This document shows, piece by piece, positions 24,778-32,926 of a stretch of 64,000 bases of DNA. Source of the stretch: Shewanella woodyi ATCC 51908 (GTDB lineage: Bacteria > Pseudomonadota > Gammaproteobacteria > Enterobacterales > Shewanellaceae); NCBI RefSeq assembly GCF_000019525.1, contig NC_010506.1:682001-746000 (forward strand), given 5' to 3'. The first letter of the stretch is position 1. Each line of letters opens with the position of its first letter. The notes below the pieces were generated by a model. It was not told where the DNA came from, made no database searches, and was given only the letters and a program-made list of their open reading frames with translations. Position numbers and translations under genes: made by a program.

Positions 24778-27369
24778 TTATAACAAGCTCTCACATGCTG
24801 GACACTTGATGTTTAATGGCTCCATAGGCATTTGCGAGTGATATGACCAATAGTCACCATTTTTGATAAGTCGCGTATTACAACTGTAGCAATGGTTATA
24901 CACTGTAAAGTGTTTGCACTCATCACATTCATACCAAGCAGACCTTTGATTTCCTGTATTTGTGTCTTTCCTAGTTAGTTGATGAGAGCCGCAAGCAATA
25001 CAAAAGTTCATTGATTCAACATCATCAGGGCGACCCCCCAATGAGTTCTCTTCAATACCATACTGCAAGAACATCCCTATCATACGTTGGAATTCATCTA
25101 AATAACGTAGCCTTAAGATAGGGTTAGCACATATTGCACCATACTGATGATAGAGTTGACGGCTTGAACTATCCCAATCAAACATTGCTAACTCGCCAAG
25201 ATAGCTATCTTGTCCCCAGAGCTGTGGCGAAACCTTTTCCTCAATAGCGGCTTTGGCAGGGTGAAGTACAAATACTGCATTAGCGCCATTTTCACTATAA
25301 TTTTTCTCGTGGTAGAGGTGTTTAACTACACTTGAAATGCCGCCATTGTTTTTCAGAATACCATTAGAGTAGAACTTAGCATCCATAACAAAACGTTTTG
25401 TAAAGCGCTCACCATTCTTACGCTCAAAGTTAACGTCCATAACAAAGTCAGGCGTTCTACCATTAGCCAAAACGGGTTCATATCTTAGCTTGAGATCTCG
25501 CTTCAGTACTTCATTACTAAAGCCCATGCTTTCGCTATGCCTACCTGTTGAAATTATTTTCAGCAGTCTACGCTTCCAATCATCAGTAGGCTGATAATGA
25601 TAATTCTGTACTAGCACTTTTATCATTTGTAATAAGCACCAGCGCTCATAGAGCAGAGGCATATTGATTAACCCAATATCTTCTACTTTCTCTAGAGATA
25701 ACAGTAGATCTTCATCTGTCAGGTTTGTCTGTTCTCGGATTCTTTTATAGCCAGAATGAACTGCCTGATAATCAATGTTTTGCACAAAAGTCATTGAGTT
25801 AGGAAAAGTGGAGGATGGCTTGACTCCTAACTTTTCAATCTGATTAAGTAAGACTTTAAATTTGTGTAACTTAGGTTCAAGTTGTTCGTAGACTAATTTA
25901 ACTGATAAATGCTGATTGCTATAGGTCTCTAGCTGGTTTTGAACTGATCTCTTTTCTCTGTCTTGCTCTAATTTCTCTTGTGATGTAAGTTGCTTTCTCC
26001 AGCCACTATTGCGAATTAAATCGACTTGCTGCTTAGCTGCTAAATATTTATCGTGTCGTTTTTGTAAACCTACTCCTCCAATAACCTTTATGCTCGTTAG
26101 GTCGAGCAGGGTATAAGTATGGTATGGTGTATCGCGTTGAGAAATGCCAGAAAAGTTAGCTAAATTAGCTTGCACCTCATACTCAAAATATGGTTCAAAG
26201 AGGGGGGAATAATTCTCGCTGCCATTACCAAACTTTAGAATGACCGTTTCTTTTACTGACTCATATTCAAACCATGGGGCATTTGGATTTGTTTTAACAC
26301 CAGCAAAAAAGCTACCATCTTCCGTTTTTTTTGATAACTTCAGGTACCAGAGGTAAGTAGTCGATTGTCTTGGTTTATTGTTATTAATACTTTCAAGCTG
26401 TTTATGTAGTCCATTCGTAATGTCGACAGCATTACTCAAAGACTGCATCCGTTTTAAGTCTTTTAAAACGAGTTCTTCATCAATCTGCTTTACATCACTA
26501 AACGCCTCAAGTCTTTCATTTAGCTTCGTGACGGTATTTTCTAAACGATTGACCTTGCTCTTTGATATTGTGACTAACTGCTTCAAGATCTTATGTATAC
26601 GCTGTAAAGCGAATAACACGTAACGGTTTTCCGGTACGTTATAACTAGGCTCGGTTGCACGGCTGGTTAGGAACTTTCGCTCTCCTTTAGTGGCAAGCTC
26701 CATAAAAGTTCGATTCACAGGTCTAACTAACTTTCGAGGTTTTAATGTTTGGATTTCTCGCAGTTCAGATTTAGGCTTTTTTAAGATATTTTGTGCATGG
26801 GAAAGTATATTATTAACTAGCTGAATGCTTTCTTCGCTTATCCCGCCTTCCTGTACCTTTTTTGCTTTGCCTGTGACGTAGCTATTTTCATCTAAGATCA
26901 ACTCCCATAAATCACTCTTAAAGTCAGAAAGGTAGCGGTTTAGCTGCTCGGCTGTAAATTCAGAGGAACCGATAACGATTTGGCAAATCTGGCCACTCAG
27001 GTAAGCCTTTATATTGCCTGCAGTTCGGTGGGACTTACCAGCCCAACGCTTATTATCTTTTAGCCATACATCAGCCTCAACCCACCACGTTTTGCCTGTG
27101 TCTTTGTCTAACACTTTTTTAAGAGGGATGCGTTGACCGTCAGCTCGTTCAAAATAGGGAGCGGTAGAGCTTTTAGTTAGAGCCCTAAAAGCTAATTGCC
27201 CATGTTTAACGCCGTCAGTTTTAGGATAGATTACAGTATGACAAGTAAAGTGTTTTAGCGTGTCTTCAAATTCCAGCTTTAGGGGGATGAAAGACTCTGT
27301 AACGCTTACAACAGTGTTTTTGTCATACCAAGTAATATCTAGGTACTTAACTTCAAACTTCGCTTTCAT
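24778..27369 (-). CDS. McrC-like PD-(D/E)XK nuclease with C-terminal zinc ribbons (DUF2357/PDDEXK_7-like)
   Basis: This 863-residue protein is the last gene of the restriction operon, starting 2 nt after the NTPase gene. The nuclease core is visible as GRTPDFVMDV (about residues 632-641) and FVMDAKFYS (about 656-664), a PD...DxK arrangement like that of McrC-type and PDDEXK_7 nucleases. Two heptad-rich helical stretches (about 265-325 and 465-515) suggest coiled coils. The C-terminus (about 791-863) has four cysteine pairs, CIACG, CDECK, CYSCN and CPACE, consistent with two zinc ribbons. It likely forms a cleavage complex with the McrB-like NTPase. The preferred nucleic acid (modified DNA, foreign DNA or RNA) cannot be told from sequence. 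Family names are given from memory of motifs. Confidence 0.75.
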   Translation of the reverse strand: MKAKFEVKYLDITWYDKNTVVSVTESFIPLKLEFEDTLKHFTCHTVIYPKTDGVKHGQLAFRALTKSSTAPYFERADGQRIPLKKVLDKDTGKTWWVEADVWLKDNKRWAGKSHRTAGNIKAYLSGQICQIVIGSSEFTAEQLNRYLSDFKSDLWELILDENSYVTGKAKKVQEGGISEESIQLVNNILSHAQNILKKPKSELREIQTLKPRKLVRPVNRTFMELATKGERKFLTSRATEPSYNVPENRYVLFALQRIHKILKQLVTISKSKVNRLENTVTKLNERLEAFSDVKQIDEELVLKDLKRMQSLSNAVDITNGLHKQLESINNNKPRQSTTYLWYLKLSKKTEDGSFFAGVKTNPNAPWFEYESVKETVILKFGNGSENYSPLFEPYFEYEVQANLANFSGISQRDTPYHTYTLLDLTSIKVIGGVGLQKRHDKYLAAKQQVDLIRNSGWRKQLTSQEKLEQDREKRSVQNQLETYSNQHLSVKLVYEQLEPKLHKFKVLLNQIEKLGVKPSSTFPNSMTFVQNIDYQAVHSGYKRIREQTNLTDEDLLLSLEKVEDIGLINMPLLYERWCLLQMIKVLVQNYHYQPTDDWKRRLLKIISTGRHSESMGFSNEVLKRDLKLRYEPVLANGRTPDFVMDVNFERKNGERFTKRFVMDAKFYSNGILKNNGGISSVVKHLYHEKNYSENGANAVFVLHPAKAAIEEKVSPQLWGQDSYLGELAMFDWDSSSRQLYHQYGAICANPILRLRYLDEFQRMIGMFLQYGIEENSLGGRPDDVESMNFCIACGSHQLTRKDTNTGNQRSAWYECDECKHFTVYNHCYSCNTRLIKNGDYWSYHSQMPMEPLNIKCPACESLL

Positions 27370-27371
27370 TG

Positions 27372-29510
27372 TTAGGCCCAGTAATTAACCACGCCATCAT
27401 TCGATTTTGCATTTTCAATAATCGATCTTAGCCCTTCTACGCAGGAGAACTCACTTGAAATTGACTCATGTTCTGTTATTAGTTCTTCAAGCTTTGGTAG
27501 TAGTACTTTCTCTAGCAGGTCTAGCTTATTGAAGTTTCCAGACTGTTTGTTGCCGTCAAAGGTAAATTTAGGTAGCACTTTATGGATAATAAAATTATTA
27601 ATCGCCTGCTCATGGCTTGAATTCAACTCTGTGAACAGTCCAAGGTAGTTAAGTCCTTGACGAATGGTACGCATACCAAACTCGACGTCTAGAGGGCTAA
27701 AAAACTCTTTGTTGAGTTCAACAAAGAGCTGGCAAAACTCATCGTCTCGCTTAAAGCTTGGATAAGGTGTTCTATCGCCTAACTCTTCAACCTCCATAAA
27801 CAAAGGTTTTGAAACATCATCAAAGTCATAGGTGTCGATTTCGGCGAATATCTCATCCCAATCCGTTAAAAGCGGGCTCTTAAACTTCATGATATGTGCG
27901 CGGTCAAGAATTTTAGGTGACAAATAGTGGGTAGTTTCATCGATGTTAATCGCACCAATGATTCGAACGTTTGCAGGGATTTTAATTGCTGACGGTGTGC
28001 TTATAATACCTGCCAGCATACGGCGTATATCGCCATGGTATTTTATTAATGAGTCTTTATCGCTAAAGCCAAAAGCACGCTTCATTTCAGTATTGACTGC
28101 TTCATCTTGCATTAGCTTCACAAAGTCGACCAGTCCATCTTGGGAATACTTTTCTTTTGCCCCTGAAATGATGGACACAACAGCTTTAAGTTCTGATAAC
28201 ACATGCGCAGATTCATTATCAGAATAAAGCTGTATCTCAGGCGTGCCGTCCCTATCTTCGAGCTTTGATAAGAAGTCTGCAAAATAGTATTCAACCCGTG
28301 CTAAATTCATCTCATCTAAACAGATAAAGTAAGGAATATCAGGGTTTTGTTGTGCTTCAATCAGCGCTTCGAGAAATGGTGTTGCAAGGTATTTTTTCTC
28401 AAGTGGATTATAGTAACCCAACAGATCTTCAGAACTGGTCCAGTTTGGCTTTACTGGGATGATTTTTGATTTACCACCAACAGCTTTGGCAAATGACTGT
28501 ACCAAGCTGGTTTTACCAGAGCCCGAGTCACCCGCCAATATGATTAAATCGTTTGAGCGAATAAGAGTAAGATAGTTTTCGATGATATGACGTGGGTATA
28601 AAATATCTTGTTCTTTTAAGTAAGCCTGAATGTATGAGACCGCCTGCTTATAATCACCGTCGAGTATCCCTGAAAAACTGACCATATCTTCAGTTCCACG
28701 GCTCTTCGTTACTTCAAAGATAAAGCTATCGAAATCATCCTCATCGATGAACTCAAAGCTCTTTAAAAAAACGGCTTTTTCGGAAATATAAGACTTTAAT
28801 TTTTCGATTTTCATGGCCATTTCTAACTGCATCTCTTCGTATTGGGCTTTAAGGGCTTTGAGTTCTTCATTTTTTGTAGTTACAAGCGTTGATAATTGAC
28901 TACTTTCTTCGCTTACTTTGGCGTACGTTTGGTCTAGCTGTTCTAAAGCTGACTCTTTAGCAATCTTGTCAAACTCTAGGCTTTTAAGCTCGCTCTCTAT
29001 AGCCGACTTAGACTCTGCAATTTCTGTTGTTAGGTTTTTTATGTAAAAATTATAAATAAGCTCAGGGATATAGTTTGATACATCACCTTGAATTATATCG
29101 TCATTTGATAGAGGTAATGACGCTAAGCGTGCTGCACTTCCTCGCTTAACTGATACGTCAAATGGATTACTTTTTTTGGTTCGTTCTGTTGGTGGTGAAA
29201 GCTCTAATTCACACCTAACCCAAGCTGTGTCATCATTACCTAAAAGCCGTTTAGCGACTTCTTGGTTAATGAACACGCCTTTATCAATCCCTTTGTGGGC
29301 ACTAACCGGATAAGAAATAATCCTGTTACCATCAACTGTTTTAATGTCATAGAGACTCACCCAATCATTAAATGGGTTCTTTCGGAGCTCACCCCAAACT
29401 TCAATCTTGCCATTGGTGATGCCCCAACTATCAAACAAACGTTGATAAAGTTCGGCATCTGGAAGGTCTTTAACGACATCAAAACTATAGATAATGTCTG
29501 TGTTGCTCAT
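27372..29510 (-). CDS. McrB-like AAA+ NTPase with internal coiled coil
   Basis: The 712-residue protein has an N-terminal region of about 150 residues, a coiled coil (about 158-242, rich in E, K, L and S heptads), then an AAA+ domain. This has Walker A GDSGSGKTSL (about 326), Walker B ICLDEMNLARVEYYFADFLS (about 398-417) and a sensor segment GAINIDETTHYLSPKILDRA in the place of the MNTAD segment of McrB. These features fit the McrB/MoxR branch of AAA+ enzymes, which remodel or translocate and activate a partner nuclease. The gene starts 3 nt after hsdS and is followed 2 nt later by the nuclease. Whether it uses GTP, like McrB, or ATP is not evident. Confidence 0.8.
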   Translation of the reverse strand: MSNTDIIYSFDVVKDLPDAELYQRLFDSWGITNGKIEVWGELRKNPFNDWVSLYDIKTVDGNRIISYPVSAHKGIDKGVFINQEVAKRLLGNDDTAWVRCELELSPPTERTKKSNPFDVSVKRGSAARLASLPLSNDDIIQGDVSNYIPELIYNFYIKNLTTEIAESKSAIESELKSLEFDKIAKESALEQLDQTYAKVSEESSQLSTLVTTKNEELKALKAQYEEMQLEMAMKIEKLKSYISEKAVFLKSFEFIDEDDFDSFIFEVTKSRGTEDMVSFSGILDGDYKQAVSYIQAYLKEQDILYPRHIIENYLTLIRSNDLIILAGDSGSGKTSLVQSFAKAVGGKSKIIPVKPNWTSSEDLLGYYNPLEKKYLATPFLEALIEAQQNPDIPYFICLDEMNLARVEYYFADFLSKLEDRDGTPEIQLYSDNESAHVLSELKAVVSIISGAKEKYSQDGLVDFVKLMQDEAVNTEMKRAFGFSDKDSLIKYHGDIRRMLAGIISTPSAIKIPANVRIIGAINIDETTHYLSPKILDRAHIMKFKSPLLTDWDEIFAEIDTYDFDDVSKPLFMEVEELGDRTPYPSFKRDDEFCQLFVELNKEFFSPLDVEFGMRTIRQGLNYLGLFTELNSSHEQAINNFIIHKVLPKFTFDGNKQSGNFNKLDLLEKVLLPKLEELITEHESISSEFSCVEGLRSIIENAKSNDGVVNYWA

Positions 29511-29513
29511 TGA

Positions 29514-31352
29514 TTATATAGCCTGTTCGACGATGGCGTCGGTGAGGTGGAGTTGGATTGTTTGGGCGTCGCTTAAGCGGGCTTTGAGTTGGTCGCAAAG
29601 CGCCATTAGCTCATCAACTTTAGCAACGATGCGGTGTTGTTCATTTAAAGGGGGAAATAATAATGGAAAATTTGAAATAGTTTTGAGAACTAAATTCTTA
29701 TTACCTACACCTTGGGTACCCTCTTGAGATTGCTTTTTCACTAATGGGGATTTAACCAAAAGAGAAAGGAAGTTCCCATCAATTTCATTGGTTGAAAATT
29801 TAATCAAAGCCACGCTAACGAAGATACTAAATTCTTTATCAGTATTAATTAAGACAGGAACACCTGTTGTCCCAATCTTAGTAAGTAAAAGGTCACCTTT
29901 TTGAGGATTGCATCTCTTAATCAAATCTTTATGTTGTTCCTCTGAAATAAACCTAGTATCACCAAAATTTAATTTGCCATCACTCATATCTTTAACTGAT
30001 AAAAATGGAATGCCATGCTCAATGTACTTTGGAGTGTGGTGAGCACCATCAGTAATAAGATAAGCTATATCTACAAACCTTGCCCACTCCCATCCATTCG
30101 GTAGTTCAAACGGCTTTTCTTCATCGGTGATGGCTGGCAGTGGTTTCTGCTTTTTGATTTTCTTGTCAGCTATTAATTGCGCTTTTTCTGCGGCGATACG
30201 CTCTAGTAGCTTAGCGGCTGGTTCATCATTAGTATCCTGTGGTACCAGCTTGCCCATGACGGCGAGTTGCAGGATGGTTTGCTTTAGCGTGTCGATGCTG
30301 GCGCTGGTGGTGAATAGCGTATCGAAATGCTCGGCAACACGTTGCCAGCTCTCTATAAAGTACAGCTCAGGGCTTTCTACCGGCTCAGGGCTGTTAGCAT
30401 CAGCAGAAGGAAGCAGTAATGCCCCTAGCAAGATTTCAACTAAGGTTTGGTGTGCTGACTTGCTAGCTTCTGTTTGCGCTTCTAGGGCATCACACAAGAT
30501 CATCAATTCATCAACTTTAGCGACGATGCGGTGTTGCTCTTCAGTTGGAGGAATTGCAATAATGCCATTGAAAAATTGTTTATCATTAATTGCTGGGTAA
30601 GCAATACCTGTCTGAACGCTTTCGACATAATTAATGAAACAAGGTGAACGCAAATAACGATAAATATATGAGCTATTCATTCCCAATAAAGGGTGGATGA
30701 TTGCAAAGGCTGTACTCGCAATAGGTTCTGGAGATAAATCGTTACCAATGACCGCAATATTGAGTAAATATGGTCGTACAGTCGAATAAATAACGGTATT
30801 TCTTTTTACAAGTTTTCGTGCCCGAGATGGTGCGTCAGAAGCTTTTAAGATACTTGGCTCTTCAACAAAGCCTAGTTCTTTATTGATTGCACCAACATCT
30901 ATATATGTAAATTCGCAATCAGGTGTCTTTTGACCAAGGTCATGTCCAATATCTTGAAGCCTCGTCCACTCCCACCCCTTGGGCAGCTCAAACGGCTTTT
31001 CATCCTCGCTAATTACAGGCAAAGCTTTAGGCTTTTTAATCTTCTTGTCTTTCACCAATTGTGCTTTTTCGCTAGCAATGCGCTCAAGCAATATTGATGC
31101 TGGTTCATAGCTAGCACTATTTCTCGCCTCGCGGCTGGCCTGTGGTACTAACTTACCGCGAACGGCGAGTTCCAAGATCAGTTCACGCAACTTTTTAATG
31201 CCATGCAGTGAAAATTTCTTTGATGAACCACGGCCTGACGCTGACTTTTGCTCGATGGCGGTCGTCCAGATATCAAGGTTCTCAGTGATTAATTGCTCTG
31301 CGGTTAACTCTGTCGTTAGTTCCACAGCCTTATTTAATGCGTGCTCAGCCAT
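29514..31352 (-). CDS. hsdS: Type I restriction-modification specificity subunit HsdS
   Basis: The 612-residue protein has two target recognition domains separated by conserved helical regions. The conserved parts occur twice: GKLVPQ...LLERIASEKAQL...PFELPKGWEW (before TRD1) and GKLVPQ...LLERIAAEKAQL...PFELPNGWEW (before TRD2); EQHRIVAKVDELM follows each TRD. Each TRD reads one half of a bipartite DNA target, so HsdS sets the specificity of both methylation and cleavage. At about 610 residues it is longer than typical (about 400-470) because of extended conserved arms. It overlaps hsdM by one base (TAATG). The recognition sequence cannot be predicted by eye. Confidence 0.95.
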   Translation of the reverse strand: MAEHALNKAVELTTELTAEQLITENLDIWTTAIEQKSASGRGSSKKFSLHGIKKLRELILELAVRGKLVPQASREARNSASYEPASILLERIASEKAQLVKDKKIKKPKALPVISEDEKPFELPKGWEWTRLQDIGHDLGQKTPDCEFTYIDVGAINKELGFVEEPSILKASDAPSRARKLVKRNTVIYSTVRPYLLNIAVIGNDLSPEPIASTAFAIIHPLLGMNSSYIYRYLRSPCFINYVESVQTGIAYPAINDKQFFNGIIAIPPTEEQHRIVAKVDELMILCDALEAQTEASKSAHQTLVEILLGALLLPSADANSPEPVESPELYFIESWQRVAEHFDTLFTTSASIDTLKQTILQLAVMGKLVPQDTNDEPAAKLLERIAAEKAQLIADKKIKKQKPLPAITDEEKPFELPNGWEWARFVDIAYLITDGAHHTPKYIEHGIPFLSVKDMSDGKLNFGDTRFISEEQHKDLIKRCNPQKGDLLLTKIGTTGVPVLINTDKEFSIFVSVALIKFSTNEIDGNFLSLLVKSPLVKKQSQEGTQGVGNKNLVLKTISNFPLLFPPLNEQHRIVAKVDELMALCDQLKARLSDAQTIQLHLTDAIVEQAI

Positions 31353-32833
31353 TATCTAACTTCTCCCGCTGAATCTTTAGGAGAAAGGGCGGCAGAAAGA
31401 ATGTCTTTAAGCTGCTCACGTAAGGATTGAATATCGGCTTGCTGCTTGGCGTAGTCTTGTAGTAACTCTTGTGGATCGTGGCTGACCACATCACCTACAT
31501 GGGGGTTTTTAATATCTAGGTTGTAGTTGCGAGCGATGATGTCATCGATAGACACTTTCCATGCCTGCTCGTTTTCAACTCGTGATGCAAAACCGTCGGT
31601 TTCAACGCCCCACCAGCTCAATTCAGTTGCAAACTCTTCAAACTTCATTGGCTTGGTTTTGTTGTAGTTCTTCACTCCTGCAGGATATGGGTGCTCATAG
31701 AACCAGACATCTTTAGTTGGCTGGCCTTTGTTGAAGAATAGGATGTTAGTTTTAATGCCAGTGTATGGGTTAAATACACCGTTAGGTAAACGCACAATAG
31801 TGTGCAGGTTACATTCTTCCGTCAGCAGCTTTTTGATTTTGGTTTTAACGCCTTCACCAAATAGGGTGCCGTCTGGCAATACCACCGCTGCACGCCCTTT
31901 CGTTGCTAGAACCTCGATGATTAGCTGTAGGAATAGATCCGCAGTTTCACGGGTTTGCATTTCGCTTGGGAAGTTCTTTTCAATACCGTCTTCTTCGGTG
32001 CCACCAAATGGTGGGTTAGTAATGATGACGTCAACTTGGTCATCCCAGCTTGATAATGGCTTATTGAGGGTGTTGCCATGCTTAATCTGTACTGGTACTT
32101 CAATACCGTGCAGCATCATGTTGGTGGTACACAGTAGGTGTGGCAGCTGCTTTTTCTCAACACCAAAGATTTGTTGCTGTAGGGTCTTGTGGTCTTCGCC
32201 CGATTTAACGTAGTTAGTTTTAACGTGGTCAAACGCGCATGCTAAGAAGCCGCCAGTACCGCAAGCTGGGTCCATAATAGACTCGCCAAGCTTAGGGTCT
32301 GTTACTGCGACAATGAACTTAGTGATAGCGCGTGGGGTATAGAACTCGCCCGCATTACCAGCGCTTTGTAAGTCTTTTAAGATCTGCTCGTACAAGTCAC
32401 CAAACAAGTGACGCTCTTTTGAGTCGGTAAAGTCGATTTCATTAAGCTTGTTGATCACTTGGCGCAGTAGGGTACCGTTTTTCATGTAGTTAAAGGCATC
32501 TGAGAATGCTTCTTTGACTACATAACCGCGCGGGTTTTTATCTATCGGCGCAGTGAGGTTTTTAAGCTGTGGGAATAGCTCATCGTTTACAAAATCCAGT
32601 AGCTCTTCACCAGTGATGCCTTGATTGTCAGCAGCCCAGTTGCGCCACAAGAACTGTTCTGGGATCGGCTCACGGTAATCGTCTAGTTCAAGCTCTAACT
32701 CTTCCTCTTGGGCATCGAACACTTTAAGGAAAAGTAACCAAGACATTTGCCCTAGGCGCTGGGCATCGCCGTCAACACCGGCATCTTTACGCATAATATC
32801 TTGGATGGATTTAATCGCTGAACTGATAGACAT
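31352..32833 (-). CDS. hsdM: Type I restriction-modification DNA methyltransferase HsdM
   Basis: The 493-residue protein is an N6-adenine methyltransferase. It has an N-terminal helical HsdM domain, the S-adenosylmethionine motif DPACGTGGFL (about residue 185) and the catalytic motif NPPFGG (about 273). It acts in the cytoplasm as M2S with HsdS, methylating host sites so that HsdR does not cut them. It lies 93 bp downstream of hsdR and overlaps hsdS, so M and S production are coupled. Both catalytic motifs are complete. Confidence 0.97.
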   Translation of the reverse strand: MSISSAIKSIQDIMRKDAGVDGDAQRLGQMSWLLFLKVFDAQEEELELELDDYREPIPEQFLWRNWAADNQGITGEELLDFVNDELFPQLKNLTAPIDKNPRGYVVKEAFSDAFNYMKNGTLLRQVINKLNEIDFTDSKERHLFGDLYEQILKDLQSAGNAGEFYTPRAITKFIVAVTDPKLGESIMDPACGTGGFLACAFDHVKTNYVKSGEDHKTLQQQIFGVEKKQLPHLLCTTNMMLHGIEVPVQIKHGNTLNKPLSSWDDQVDVIITNPPFGGTEEDGIEKNFPSEMQTRETADLFLQLIIEVLATKGRAAVVLPDGTLFGEGVKTKIKKLLTEECNLHTIVRLPNGVFNPYTGIKTNILFFNKGQPTKDVWFYEHPYPAGVKNYNKTKPMKFEEFATELSWWGVETDGFASRVENEQAWKVSIDDIIARNYNLDIKNPHVGDVVSHDPQELLQDYAKQQADIQSLREQLKDILSAALSPKDSAGEVR

Positions 32834-32926
32834 AGTATTCTCTTTAATTTGAAAACAGGCTCGATTAAATGATTAATCAAGCCTGTGAAATAACGGTTTT
32901 ATTGCATGCTTTACGCGGCGCGATTG

